A program made the position numbers and the translations under genes. Source: CAG-791 sp002449595 (GTDB lineage Bacteria; Bacillota; Clostridia; Lachnospirales; Lachnospiraceae). From it: a stretch of 64,000 nucleotides of DNA. The notes beneath the pieces were generated by a model, which made no database searches, was not told where the DNA came from, and saw only the letters and a list, made by a program, of their open reading frames with translations. This document shows positions 20,039 to 29,519 of the stretch, piece after piece. The stretch is taken from the NCBI GenBank assembly GCA_946539855.1, contig CAMNHV010000007.1:9611-73610 (forward strand), given 5' to 3'. How positions within the stretch are numbered: position 1 is the stretch's first letter; the number at the start of each line of letters is the position of its first letter.

Positions 20039-21037
20039 ATGCAGTACTCTGATATCGGAATCGATCTCGGCACAGCAAGTGTGCTGGTATATATCCGCGG
20101 CCGCGGCGTCGTCCTGAAGGAGCCTTCTGTCGTCGCTTTCGACCGCGACACGAACAAGATCAAGGCAATCGGCGAGGACGCGCGCCTCATGCTCGGAAGG
20201 ACACCCGGCAATATCGTGGCGGTCCGCCCGCTGCGCCAGGGCGTCATTTCGGACTACACCGTCACGGAGAAGATGATGAAATACTTCATCCAGAAGGCGG
20301 TCGGCAAGCGGACGTTCCGCAAGCCCAGGATCGCGGTCTGCGTCCCGAGCGGCGTGACGGAAGTCGAGAAGAAGGCAGTCGAGGACGCGACCTTCCAGGC
20401 CGGCGCCCGTGAAGTCTACATCATTGAGGAGCCGATCGCGGCTGCCATCGGCGCCGGCATCGACATCTCGAAGCCCTGCGGCAACATGGTCGTCGACATC
20501 GGCGGCGGCACGACGGACATCGCCGTGATCTCCCTCGGAGGCACGGTCGTCAGCACTTCGATCAAGGTCGCGGGCGATGACTTTGACGACGCGCTGGTCC
20601 GCTATATGAGAAAGAAATACAACCTTCTGGTCGGCGAGCGCACCGCGGAGGACATCAAGATCCGCATCGGCTGCTGCTATCCGCGCGTCGAGGACGACTT
20701 CATGGAAGTCAGGGGCAGGAACCTCGTGACCGGCCTGCCGCGCATCATCAAGGTGTCGACCGGCGAGACCGAGGAGGCGCTCAAGGAGCCCTGCAACCAG
20801 ATCGTCGAGGCGGTCCACAGCGTGCTCGAGAAGACCCCGCCGGAACTCGCGGCGGACATCGCGGACCGCGGCATCGTGCTCACGGGCGGCGGCTCGCTCC
20901 TGCAGGGACTGGAAGAACTCATCACAAGCAAGACAGGCATCAACACCGTGACGGCGGAGGATCCCATGACCGCGGTCGCGATCGGCACCGGCCGTTACGT
21001 GGAATTCCTGTCGGGACAGGGATTCACAGAGCCGTAA
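20039..21037 (+). CDS. mreB: MreB/Mbl-type actin homologue, cell shape
   Basis: This 332-residue bacterial actin would form membrane-associated filaments that guide lateral cell-wall synthesis. Nucleotide-binding motifs are in order: IGIDLGTASVLVY (phosphate 1), VVDIGGGTTDIAVI (phosphate 2) and VLTGGGSLLQGLE (adenosine). It stands outside an mreBCD cluster, which is common for the mbl or mreBH paralogues of Firmicutes, so the exact paralogue is uncertain. It has its own promoter, and recD2 follows 13 bp after the stop, perhaps on the same transcript. Confidence 0.92.
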   Translation: MQYSDIGIDLGTASVLVYIRGRGVVLKEPSVVAFDRDTNKIKAIGEDARLMLGRTPGNIVAVRPLRQGVISDYTVTEKMMKYFIQKAVGKRTFRKPRIAVCVPSGVTEVEKKAVEDATFQAGAREVYIIEEPIAAAIGAGIDISKPCGNMVVDIGGGTTDIAVISLGGTVVSTSIKVAGDDFDDALVRYMRKKYNLLVGERTAEDIKIRIGCCYPRVEDDFMEVRGRNLVTGLPRIIKVSTGETEEALKEPCNQIVEAVHSVLEKTPPELAADIADRGIVLTGGGSLLQGLEELITSKTGINTVTAEDPMTAVAIGTGRYVEFLSGQGFTEP

Positions 21038-21050
21038 TCAAAACGACAGA

Positions 21051-23390
21051 ATGGAAACTCTGAAGGGCTATGTCTCCGGCGTCGTCTACCGGAACGAGGA
21101 GAATGCCTACACCGTCTTCGAGATCACAACTCAGGACGGGACGGTTCCTTGCACCGGCTTTCCCGCCGCGATCGCGGAGGGAGAGTCCTGCATCCTCACC
21201 GGCCAGTTCACGACACACCCCATCTACGGAAAACAATTTCAGATGAAGACGTATACGGTCTGCGAGCCCGAAGGCACGCAGGCTGTATTTCGCTATCTCT
21301 CTTCGGGCGCGGTAAAGGGTATCGGCGCGGCCCTCGCGGGCCGCATCATCGCGGCGTTCGGCGACGACACGATGCGGATCCTCGACGAGGAGCCGGAGCG
21401 CCTCGCCGAAGTGAAGGGCATCAGCGAGCGCAAGGCGCGGGAGATCGCCGCCGCGATGGAGGGGAAAAAGGACCTGCGCGACGCCATGATCTTCCTGCAG
21501 AAGTACGGGATCGGCGGCAGAACCGCCGTGCGCATCTGGCAGTCCTACGGCCTCGGCCTCTACGGCATCCTGAAGGAGAACCCGTACCGCCTCGCGGAGG
21601 ACATCGACGGGATCGGCTTCGCCAAGGCGGACGAGCTCGCGGGCAGGATCGGCATCGCCGCGGACTCGGAGTTCCGCTTCCGAAGCGCGCTCCTGTACGT
21701 GCTGACGAACTCGGTCTCGGAGGGCCACACTTACCTTCCGTCCGACGTCCTGATCCGGCGGACCGCGGGACTGCTCCGCGGCAACTCCGGCATGCCGCTC
21801 TCCCTGCCCCCGCAGGAAGAGGACGAGGCTGCGGACAAGGTCGAAGAGGAGCTGCGCCTGCAGCTCGGGAACCTCGTCGTCGAGCGCCGCGTCCAGGTCA
21901 GGAGAAAAGGCGAGATCACCAGGATCTACTCTACGTTCGCCTGGTATGAAGAGCAGGAGAGCGCAAGGCTTCTCCTTCTGCTGAGAGACAGCGGCAGCCG
22001 GAGCGAGCGCGGGGAGGAAGTCTTAAAGGAGATCCGCGCCCTGGAGAGCCGGGAGGGGATCCGCCTCGACGAACTGCAGACAGAAGCGGTGCGGGAGGCC
22101 ATGCGCCAGAGCGTCCTGCTCATCTGCGGCGGTCCCGGCACCGGCAAGACGACCACGATCAACGCGATCATCGGGCTCCTCATGGCACGCGACCTGAACG
22201 TCTGCCTCGCCGCGCCGACAGGGCGCGCCGCGAAGCGGATGTCGGCGGTCAGCGGGTACGAGGCGACGACGATCCATCGTCTCCTGGGCGTGCAGGCGGG
22301 AAGCTTTGCGCGCGACGACGACCAGGGAAAAGGCGCGAAGGAGATCCGCACGGCCGGCTTCCTGCACGACGAGCAGGATCCGCTGGACGCGGACGCCGTG
22401 ATCATCGACGAGATGTCCATGGTCGACATCCACCTGTTCCACTCGCTCGTGAAGGCGCTGCGCCCCGGCACGAAGCTCATCATGGTCGGGGACCCCGACC
22501 AGCTCCCGAGCGTCGGCCCCGGGCGCGTGCTGCAGGACATCCTGAATTCCGGCGCGTTTCCGGCGATCCGCCTGCAGAAGATCTTCCGCCAGGCCGCGGA
22601 GTCGGACATCGTCATGAACGCCCACCGCATCCTGTCGGGCGAGCCGCTGCAGATGAACAACCGAAGCAAGGATTTCTTCTTCCTCGAGAGAGAACGTCCT
22701 GAGGTGATCTACAAGCACATGGTCGAGCTTATACGCGACCGGCTGCCGGGCTACCTCGGCTGCCGGACGGACGAGATCCAGGTCCTCACGCCGATGCGCA
22801 AGGGCATGCTCGGCGCGGAGCGCCTGAACGAAGTGCTGCAGAGCGTCCTGAATCCGCCTTCGAAGGAGAAAGCCGAGATCGCGGCGAAGGAAGTGCTTTT
22901 CCGCGAGGGGGACAAGGTGATGCAGACCCGGAACAACTACCAGCTCGAGTGGGAGATCCGGGGAAACTTCGGCATTCCCGTCGACAAGGGAGCCGGCGTC
23001 TTCAACGGCGACTTCGGGACGGTGGAGAGCATCGACAAGCGGCGCGAGCTCATGGAAGTGAAGTTCGACGACGAGAGGATCGTCACCTACCAGTTCTCGG
23101 AGCTCGAGGACCTCGACCTCGCCTATGCGATCACGGTGCACAAGTCGCAGGGCTCCGAGTATCCCGGCGTGATCCTGCCGCTCCTGGACGGCCCGCCGGC
23201 GCTCTTTACGAGGAACCTGCTGTACACGGCAGTGACGAGGGCGCGCGGCTGCGTCGTGATCCTCGGCAGCCGGGAGACGGTCATGAGAATGGAGCACAAC
23301 ACCAGTGGATATACGAGGTACTCGGGCCTTTCGGACCGGATCCGCGATATTGAAGGAGCTACTCTTTCCGCGCAGATGCCCGGTATGTGA
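21051..23390 (+). CDS. recD2: RecD2-type ATP-dependent DNA helicase
   Basis: This 779-residue SF1B 5'-3' helicase belongs to the RecD2/YrrC group, found in bacteria without a full RecBCD and implicated in replication and repair. The N-terminal OB-like region and tandem helix-hairpin-helix segment (GIGAALAGRI, VKGISERKAREIA, GIGFAKADELA) precede the motor core. The motor shows Walker A CGGPGTGKTTT, motif II DEMSMVD, the arginine-bearing QIFRQ-like segment KIFRQA, and the late motif TVHKSQGSEYP. The length and HhH region separate it from RecD of RecBCD. It overlaps the next gene by 86 bp. Confidence 0.95.
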   Translation: METLKGYVSGVVYRNEENAYTVFEITTQDGTVPCTGFPAAIAEGESCILTGQFTTHPIYGKQFQMKTYTVCEPEGTQAVFRYLSSGAVKGIGAALAGRIIAAFGDDTMRILDEEPERLAEVKGISERKAREIAAAMEGKKDLRDAMIFLQKYGIGGRTAVRIWQSYGLGLYGILKENPYRLAEDIDGIGFAKADELAGRIGIAADSEFRFRSALLYVLTNSVSEGHTYLPSDVLIRRTAGLLRGNSGMPLSLPPQEEDEAADKVEEELRLQLGNLVVERRVQVRRKGEITRIYSTFAWYEEQESARLLLLLRDSGSRSERGEEVLKEIRALESREGIRLDELQTEAVREAMRQSVLLICGGPGTGKTTTINAIIGLLMARDLNVCLAAPTGRAAKRMSAVSGYEATTIHRLLGVQAGSFARDDDQGKGAKEIRTAGFLHDEQDPLDADAVIIDEMSMVDIHLFHSLVKALRPGTKLIMVGDPDQLPSVGPGRVLQDILNSGAFPAIRLQKIFRQAAESDIVMNAHRILSGEPLQMNNRSKDFFFLERERPEVIYKHMVELIRDRLPGYLGCRTDEIQVLTPMRKGMLGAERLNEVLQSVLNPPSKEKAEIAAKEVLFREGDKVMQTRNNYQLEWEIRGNFGIPVDKGAGVFNGDFGTVESIDKRRELMEVKFDDERIVTYQFSELEDLDLAYAITVHKSQGSEYPGVILPLLDGPPALFTRNLLYTAVTRARGCVVILGSRETVMRMEHNTSGYTRYSGLSDRIRDIEGATLSAQMPGM

Positions 23391-24204
23391 CAGGCCGGTG
23401 CTGCGCACTTTGTCCCGCCCGGACGCCCTGATCTGCCCGGCGTGCGAGAGGCAGCTGGTCCGCGCCCGCGGCGCGGTCTGCGGGAAGTGCGGGAAGTTAC
23501 TCGATGCGAAAAACACTGCTGCCACAGCGGGACAGACGGATGCATCCGGCGCATGGAAGCAGGCGCGGCAGGCAGCAAATGCTCTGCGTGAAGGCACGAA
23601 GCCGGCGGTAGGAATGAAACCGGCGGCAAGAGGCATGCAGGCTGTTCGTCTGTGTGGAGACTGCGCGACGATAAGGCACGCGTTCAGCCGCGGCGGCGCG
23701 GCGTTCACGTGGCACAGCGCCCACGACGCGATCTACCGCTTCAAATACAAGGGCAGGAGAGAGTACGCCGATTATTTTGCGGCGGAGATGGCCGGCGTGC
23801 TGCGGGAGCGGTTCGCCGGAGAGACGTTCGATCTGCTCGTTCCCGTGCCGCTCTCCGCGGAGCGCATGCGGTCGAGAGGCTACAACCAGGCGCTGCTCCT
23901 CGCCGAGGGCGTCGGGGCCGCATCCGGGATCCCGGTCGGGAGGAACGCGCTGCGGCGCGTGAAGGCGACGCTGCCGATGAAGGACCTGAGCCCGGAGAGC
24001 CGCCGCCGCAATATGAAAAACGCTTTTCATGCCTATCGAAATGATGTAAAATCAAAAAAAATTATGCTTGTTGACGATATTTACACAACAGGCGCCACGA
24101 TCGACGCGTGTGCCGAAGCGATCCTTGCGGCAGGCGCGGTAAAAGTATGTTTTCTGACTGCTGCGATCGGGGAGGAACCGGCGGAGGAACGGCTTGATCA
24201 ATGA
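23305..24204 (+). CDS. comF: ComF-family phosphoribosyltransferase-like protein
   Basis: ComF-type proteins help single-stranded DNA uptake in natural transformation, or have an undefined housekeeping role. An N-terminal zinc ribbon (CPVC, CPAC, CGKCG, CGDC) is followed by a PRTase fold with the PRPP loop IMLVDDIYTTGATI. About 45 low-complexity residues are inserted between the CGKCG knuckle and CGDC, which is unusual. The GTG at 23305 begins inside recD2. A TTG at 23350 starts nearer the family consensus (KELLFPRRCPVC), so the true start may be 45 bp later. The next gene overlaps by 11 bp, suggesting translational coupling. Confidence 0.85.
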   Translation: MDIRGTRAFRTGSAILKELLFPRRCPVCDRPVLRTLSRPDALICPACERQLVRARGAVCGKCGKLLDAKNTAATAGQTDASGAWKQARQAANALREGTKPAVGMKPAARGMQAVRLCGDCATIRHAFSRGGAAFTWHSAHDAIYRFKYKGRREYADYFAAEMAGVLRERFAGETFDLLVPVPLSAERMRSRGYNQALLLAEGVGAASGIPVGRNALRRVKATLPMKDLSPESRRRNMKNAFHAYRNDVKSKKIMLVDDIYTTGATIDACAEAILAAGAVKVCFLTAAIGEEPAEERLDQ

Positions 24205-24604
24205 AAACCGCGTCTATCAGATGACGCAGCTCGCAATGTATGAAAAGAACGAGGGACCGGCGGACGAGCGCATCGGCAGCTATTACGCCACCGATTACAT
24301 CGGCGGCCAGCTTCTGGCATCCGTCTTTGCCGCGACCATTCTTTACGGCATTCTTTTCGCGGTTTACGCGGTCTGTCACTTCGACGAACTCCTGCTCCTT
24401 GTCTACGGGGATGAACTGAGGGCGTTTCTCATGACGGCGCTGCTGCGTTACGTCCTTCTGCTGGTCGTGTTCTGCGCGGCCACGCTCATCATCTATCTGC
24501 ACCGGTACCGCAGGGCGATGAAGGGCCTGAGGCTCTACTCGAAGGCACTGGACACGCTTGCTTCGGAGACCGGCAGCCAGGAAGAAAAAGAAAGATACAG
24601 ATGA
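24194..24604 (+). CDS. Small membrane protein, unknown function
   Basis: This 136-residue protein is not recognisable by family. It has two strong hydrophobic helices (LLASVFAATILYGILFAVYAV and YVLLLVVFCAATLIIYL) linked by an acidic loop, with hydrophilic ends. The TTG start at 24194 is supported by ggagg six bases upstream; the first ATG (24221) has no RBS. It overlaps the end of comF by 11 bp and its stop overlaps the region of the next start, so it is translationally coupled on both sides. It may belong functionally with the following membrane protein and cdaA. Confidence 0.7.
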   Translation: MINENRVYQMTQLAMYEKNEGPADERIGSYYATDYIGGQLLASVFAATILYGILFAVYAVCHFDELLLLVYGDELRAFLMTALLRYVLLLVVFCAATLIIYLHRYRRAMKGLRLYSKALDTLASETGSQEEKERYR

Positions 24605-24608
24605 TCTT

Positions 24609-25712
24609 ATGACTGGACTATTGGAAATCAGAGACCTGATCCTCGCGTACTACGCGAAGGCGGAGCGGATCCTCATTCCGCTCGCGAAATTCTTTGTCGT
24701 GTTTATTGCGATGATCGGCATCGGCAGCAGGATCCCGGCAAGCAGCGCGGTGTCCGGCATGGCACCGGCACTCGCGGTCGGCATTCTCGGGGCGATCATC
24801 CCGGTGAACCTCACCGCGGCGATCCTCGCGGCAGCGATGCTGCTGCAGTTCTACAGCTTCTCCATCGAGACGGCCGCGATCGGCGGCGTGATCCTGCTCG
24901 TGTGCTTCCTCGTGTATTTCCGCTTCTCGCCGAAGGACACGTGGATCATGATCCTGACGCCGGTGTGCGTGATGATGGGGATCCACTATATCATTCCTGT
25001 GGCAGCGGGACTCCTCATGGGACCGGCGGCCGCGGTGCCGGCGGTGCTCGGACTGATCATCGCGGCGTTCATCCGCTTCGTGCGGACCGGGCTCGGCAAT
25101 ACCGTCGTCACCTCCGATGAGCAGGAGCTCATCGCCAGGGTGCGCCTCATGGTGGACGGCGTCGTGCAGAACAAGAACCTTCGCGTCCTCATCGCCGCGT
25201 TTATCGTCGCGACGGTCGTGGTCTACCTGATCCGGCGCCTTCGGATCCCGCACGCGTGGCTCATCGCCTCGGTCGCGGGCGGCGTCGTGGAACTGGTCAC
25301 GGTCCTCGTCGGCAACATCGTGACAGGGGCTTCCGTCAGCGTCGGCGGCGCGTTTCTCGGCGTCCTGCTGGCGATCCTCGCAGGAGCCGTGCTGTCGCTC
25401 TTCCTTTTCAACCTCGACTACGCGGGGATGGAAGACCTGCAGTTTGAGGACGACAACTATTACTATTACGTCAAGGCCGTCCCGAAGGTGTCGCTCGCGG
25501 CGCCCGTCAGAACGGTGAAAAAGATCAACTCCCAGAGGGAACCCGTGAGAGAGCGGGAGCCGGAGCACGCGCCGGGATACGCCGGCGGCGAGATGACGGG
25601 CTCTCTGGAATATGAGCCGCTGCAGGACGGGTTCGCGACTTCCGAACTGTTCCTGACGGACGACGACATCGCCGCCTACGGCGAGGATTATCCGCAGGAC
25701 AGCTACCGGTAG
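24609..25712 (+). CDS. Multi-pass membrane protein upstream of cdaA, unknown function
   Basis: This 367-residue protein has about nine hydrophobic segments over the first 280 residues. A cytoplasmic-looking tail of about 85 residues follows. It begins with the acidic aromatic patch FEDDNYYYYVKAVPK and ends acidic (LTDDDIAAYGEDYPQDSYR). The ATG at 24609 lies five bases after the previous stop. A longer in-frame start at 24558 would overlap that gene and adds only a lysine-rich stretch. cdaA follows after 48 bp, so this gene is probably in the c-di-AMP operon. No enzymatic motif is visible. Confidence 0.72.
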   Translation: MTGLLEIRDLILAYYAKAERILIPLAKFFVVFIAMIGIGSRIPASSAVSGMAPALAVGILGAIIPVNLTAAILAAAMLLQFYSFSIETAAIGGVILLVCFLVYFRFSPKDTWIMILTPVCVMMGIHYIIPVAAGLLMGPAAAVPAVLGLIIAAFIRFVRTGLGNTVVTSDEQELIARVRLMVDGVVQNKNLRVLIAAFIVATVVVYLIRRLRIPHAWLIASVAGGVVELVTVLVGNIVTGASVSVGGAFLGVLLAILAGAVLSLFLFNLDYAGMEDLQFEDDNYYYYVKAVPKVSLAAPVRTVKKINSQREPVREREPEHAPGYAGGEMTGSLEYEPLQDGFATSELFLTDDDIAAYGEDYPQDSYR

Positions 25713-25760
25713 GAACAGCGGCAGCAACAACGGCAGACAGGAGCGTTAAGAGACGCAGGC

Positions 25761-26654
25761 ATGCAGCAGATCCGATTGATCCTTCAGAATTTCCTGAACC
25801 GGCTCCTCGGTCAGGTACATATGCCGACGATCAGATGGACAGACGTGGTGGAAGTCATCGTCATCTCCTGGCTGATCTATCACATCCTGCTGTGGATCCG
25901 CGGGTCCAGGGCATGGAATCTTCTGCGCGGCCTGGTCTTCGTCTTTTTCATCTATGTGATCTCCGTTCTCGCCAACATGACCACGATCACGTGGATCATC
26001 CGGAACGCGGCGAGCATCGCGATCCTCGGCGTGATCATCCTGCTGCAGCCGGAGCTGCGGCGCGCGCTCGAGACGTTCGGACAGAACAACATCTTCAATT
26101 CCCTCCTCGACTTCACAGGAATCGGCACGAGAATGACTGACGGCCGGTTCTCCGACAAGACGGTCCACGAGATCGTCCGCGCCTGCGAGATCATGGGCCG
26201 CGCGAAGACGGGCGCCCTGATCGTCATTCAGCAGGACACCCCGCTCACGGAGTATGAGCGCACCGGAATCGAAGTCGACGGCATCGTCACCAGCCAGCTT
26301 CTCATCAATATTTTCGAAAAGAACACGCCGCTGCACGACGGCGCCGTGATCGTTGTCGGCGACAGAGTGACGTCGGCGACCTGCTACCTCCCGCTCTCCG
26401 AGAGCCGCATCGACAAGGATCTGGGCACGCGCCACAGGGCCGGGCTTGGTATCTCGGAAGAGACGGACGCGATGACGGTCATCGTGTCGGAGGAGACGGG
26501 CAATATCAGCATTGCGTACATGGGCGCCCTGGAGAGAAGCCTCACCGGGGAGCAGCTGAGGGCAAGGCTCACGGAACTGCAGAGAAAAGAAGAACAGGAG
26601 ACGGGACGGCTCGGTTTCTTACTGAGAAAGGAGAAAGAACGCAGTGAAGGATAA
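25761..26654 (+). CDS. cdaA: Diadenylate cyclase CdaA
   Basis: CdaA makes cyclic di-AMP from two ATP, a signal controlling potassium and osmotic balance and cell-wall homeostasis. Three N-terminal transmembrane helices precede the DAC domain. The catalytic DGA motif is at residues 193-195 (LHDGAVIV) and RHR at 224-226 (GTRHRAGLG). At 297 residues the length is normal for CdaA. cdaR starts inside its 3' end and glmM follows, reproducing the conserved Firmicutes order in which CdaR and GlmM modulate the cyclase. Localisation is the cytoplasmic membrane. Confidence 0.96.
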   Translation: MQQIRLILQNFLNRLLGQVHMPTIRWTDVVEVIVISWLIYHILLWIRGSRAWNLLRGLVFVFFIYVISVLANMTTITWIIRNAASIAILGVIILLQPELRRALETFGQNNIFNSLLDFTGIGTRMTDGRFSDKTVHEIVRACEIMGRAKTGALIVIQQDTPLTEYERTGIEVDGIVTSQLLINIFEKNTPLHDGAVIVVGDRVTSATCYLPLSESRIDKDLGTRHRAGLGISEETDAMTVIVSEETGNISIAYMGALERSLTGEQLRARLTELQRKEEQETGRLGFLLRKEKERSEG

Positions 26655-27960
26655 GAGGTCCTCGTTCTTCAATAATCTGGGGCTGAAGATCATCTCGGTG
26701 GTGGTCGCGATCCTCATGTGGCTCGTCGTCACGAACAGCAGCGACCCGGTCGTCTGGAGACAGCAGGTCAACATTCCGGTCCGGATCCTGAACACGGACC
26801 TTCTGACGGCGGAAGGCAAGGTCTACACGATCCTTGACGACTCGGCGACGATCCCCGTCGTCAACTATTCCGCGCCCCGCTCGATCGCGGACTCCATCAA
26901 GCCGGAGAACATCGTCGCGACGGCGGATATCCAGGAACTGACGAACGTGAACACGGTGCGTATCCACCTCTCCTCCAACATCTACAACACCCAGATCGAG
27001 AGCATCGAGGGCAGCATCGACAGCGTGAAATTCAGCATCGAGGACCGCAAGACGTCGGCCTTCCTGCTGCAGGTCTCCACGAACGGCGAGCCCGCGAACG
27101 GCTACTCCGTCGGGGACGTGACTTCCGAACAGAACCAGATCCGGGTCTCCGGCCCGGAGTCCCTCGTCTCCGCGATCCGGACGGCATCCGCCGTCGTCGA
27201 TATCAACGGTGCGGCGGGCAACATCACGACCTACGCGGACGTGCGCCTGTATGACAAGGAAGGGGAACAGATCCCGACCGCGAACCTGACGATGAACATC
27301 ACGTCGGTCAAGGTGTCCGTGAGCATCCTGGCGACGAAGACACTGCCGGTCAACGTCACGACGACCGGACAGCCCGCGACCGGCTATCTTGTGAGCGGAG
27401 ACGTGACGGTCACGCCGGAATCGGTTGAGATGGCAGGCAGGACTTCCGCGCTTGGCAGCTACAACGAGATCACGATCCCGGAAGAGGAACTCGATATCAC
27501 GGGCGCGACGGAGACCGTCGTGAAGGAGATCAACATCACCCCGTACGTCCCGGAACTGATCCGGTTCGCGGACAGCAGCTATAACGGCATCGTGACCGTG
27601 ACGGTCCCTGTCGAGGCGGTGGCGTCGGACGAGATCGACGTCAGTATCACGGACATCGCGATGGAGAACGTTCCGGAGGGCATGACGGCGGAGATCGTGT
27701 CGGAGGATCTGAGCCCGGCGGCGGGCATGCTGCGGGTCAAAGTCCTCGGCCTTGACCAGACGCTCAGCACGCTGCAGGCGGCGCAGCTGACGCCGTACGT
27801 CGACGTTGGAGCTGCGCTCGCGCTCGCGGGCGGCGAGGTCGAAGAAGAAGGGAAAGTCATCCCGGCGCAGGTCGTACTGCTTCTGCCGGAAGGCGTGCAG
27901 GCGGAGAACACGCCGCAGGTCAATATCCAGATCCGGCCGGCCGACGAGACGCCGGAATAA
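26644..27960 (+). CDS. cdaR: CdaR (YbbR-domain protein), regulator of CdaA
   Basis: CdaR is a single-pass membrane protein whose extracytoplasmic YbbR domains bind or sense outside the cell and regulate CdaA. The N-terminal helix (LGLKIISVVVAILMWLVVTN) is the anchor. About four YbbR repeats of roughly 85 residues follow, marked by recurring strands such as LPVNVTTTGQPATGYLV and VTVTPESVEMAG. The GTG start at 26644 overlaps cdaA by 11 bp and follows gaaaggag. The 438-residue length fits the family. Confidence 0.93.
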   Translation: MKDKRSSFFNNLGLKIISVVVAILMWLVVTNSSDPVVWRQQVNIPVRILNTDLLTAEGKVYTILDDSATIPVVNYSAPRSIADSIKPENIVATADIQELTNVNTVRIHLSSNIYNTQIESIEGSIDSVKFSIEDRKTSAFLLQVSTNGEPANGYSVGDVTSEQNQIRVSGPESLVSAIRTASAVVDINGAAGNITTYADVRLYDKEGEQIPTANLTMNITSVKVSVSILATKTLPVNVTTTGQPATGYLVSGDVTVTPESVEMAGRTSALGSYNEITIPEEELDITGATETVVKEINITPYVPELIRFADSSYNGIVTVTVPVEAVASDEIDVSITDIAMENVPEGMTAEIVSEDLSPAAGMLRVKVLGLDQTLSTLQAAQLTPYVDVGAALALAGGEVEEEGKVIPAQVVLLLPEGVQAENTPQVNIQIRPADETPE

Positions 27961-28034
27961 AACAGACGTTACCCGCCCGGGGCACATGGCCCGGAGCGGA
28001 TATCACATATCAGAAAAGAAAGGACAGGAAGAAC

Positions 28035-29384
28035 ATGGGCAGACTATTCGGAACGGATGGCGTAAGAGGCGTGGCGAACGAGGAACTGACACCGCTCCTC
28101 GCGATGCAGCTCGGACAGGCAGGCGCGTATGTGCTCGCGAAGGGAGCGGATCACAGACCGCTCATCATGGTGGGCGGCGACACGAGACTGTCGGGAGACA
28201 TGCTGGCGAACGCGCTGATGGCGGGCGCCTGCTCCGTTGGCGCGAACGTCTGCTATCTCGGCGTGCTGCCGACCCCCGCGGTCGCGTTCCTCGCGAAGAA
28301 GCACGGGGCGGACGCCGGCGTCGTGATCTCCGCGTCGCACAACCCGATGGAATTCAACGGCATCAAGTTCTTCGACGGGAACGGCTTCAAGCTCCCGGAT
28401 GAGAAGGAGGACGAGATCGAGTCCGAGATCCGCGCGGGTATGAAGGATATCAACTTCCCTACCGGAGACGGCATCGGCAAGATCGACTACCGCCAGGACC
28501 TGGTGGAGGAATACATCGAGAACGCGATCCACACGGTTCCCGCGGACCTGACGGGCATGAAGCTGGTCGTCGACTGCGCGGAGGGTGCCGCTTACCACAC
28601 CTCCATTGAGGCGCTGAAGAGACTCGGGGCGGACATCATCCCGATCCACGTCTCCCCGGACGGCGTGAACATCAACCGCGACTGCGGCTCGACGCACATG
28701 GGCGAGCTGAAGCAGCGCGTCGTCGAGGAAGGCGCTGTCGCCGGCCTCGCGTTTGACGGAGATGCCGACCGCTTCCTCGCGGTCGATGAAAAGGGCAATC
28801 TCGTCGACGGCGACCAGATCATGGGCATCGTCGGCAAGGAGATGAAGCGGAAGGGAACGCTGAAGGGCGACACGATCGTCGTCACCGTGATGAGCAACCT
28901 CGGCTTCTTCCTGATGGGAGAGCGCGAGGGCTTCAATATCGAGCGGACGAAGGTCGGTGACCGCTACGTCCTTGAGCGCATGCTCGAGATCGACTCCAAC
29001 CTGGGCGGCGAACAGTCCGGGCACGTGATCTACCTGAGCGAGAACACGACGGGCGACGGCCTGCTCTCCGCGCTGCACCTGCTCCAGGTGATGCAGGAGA
29101 CCGGCAAGCCGCTGTCGGAGCTCGCGTCGATCATGACCGTGCTTCCGCAGGCGCTCGTGAACGCGAAGGTCGCGAACGACAAGAAAGAGCACTATCTGGA
29201 TTATCCTGAAGTCGCACAGGCCTGCAAGGACCTGGAGGACCGATTCGCCGGCCGCGGCCGCGTGCTGATCCGTCCTTCCGGAACCGAGCCGCTCGTCCGC
29301 GTCATGATCGAGGGCGAGGACCAGGAGCAGATCAAGGAAGAGGCGCAGAAGCTGGCGGACCTGATCTCGAGAGTCATGGGCTGA
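28035..29384 (+). CDS. glmM: Phosphoglucosamine mutase GlmM
   Basis: GlmM interconverts glucosamine-6-phosphate and glucosamine-1-phosphate on the way to UDP-GlcNAc for peptidoglycan. The 449-residue protein starts GRLFGTDGVRGVAN. The active-site serine lies in SASHNP (Ser101), the metal-binding loop is DGDADR, and the phosphate-binding loop RPSGTEPLVRVM is near the end. Its place after cdaA and cdaR is conserved; GlmM is also known to bind and inhibit CdaA in related bacteria. Confidence 0.97.
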   Translation: MGRLFGTDGVRGVANEELTPLLAMQLGQAGAYVLAKGADHRPLIMVGGDTRLSGDMLANALMAGACSVGANVCYLGVLPTPAVAFLAKKHGADAGVVISASHNPMEFNGIKFFDGNGFKLPDEKEDEIESEIRAGMKDINFPTGDGIGKIDYRQDLVEEYIENAIHTVPADLTGMKLVVDCAEGAAYHTSIEALKRLGADIIPIHVSPDGVNINRDCGSTHMGELKQRVVEEGAVAGLAFDGDADRFLAVDEKGNLVDGDQIMGIVGKEMKRKGTLKGDTIVVTVMSNLGFFLMGEREGFNIERTKVGDRYVLERMLEIDSNLGGEQSGHVIYLSENTTGDGLLSALHLLQVMQETGKPLSELASIMTVLPQALVNAKVANDKKEHYLDYPEVAQACKDLEDRFAGRGRVLIRPSGTEPLVRVMIEGEDQEQIKEEAQKLADLISRVMG

Positions 29385-29401
29385 GGAACAGCCATGAGGG
29401 G

Positions 29402-29439
29402 CGGCGGAATTTGCTTTTCCGCCGGAATTGGGGTATAAC
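29402..29439 (+). promoter_or_regulatory. Hairpin and promoter candidate before the HPr gene
   Basis: A perfect 8-bp stem CGGCGGAA (29402-29409) with TTCCGCCG (29417-29424) follows glmM but lacks a T-tract. TTGCTT (29411-29416) and TATAAC (29434-29439) are 17 bp apart, so this may be an HPr promoter overlapping a weak terminator. Confidence 0.4.
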
Positions 29440-29519
29440 AGATAGCACAGAATCGGCGGATGCGTTTTGCGGATCCGTCCGGTCCGGAAGTAAATGTATC
29501 AGGAGGTAAGAGGCGGGCA

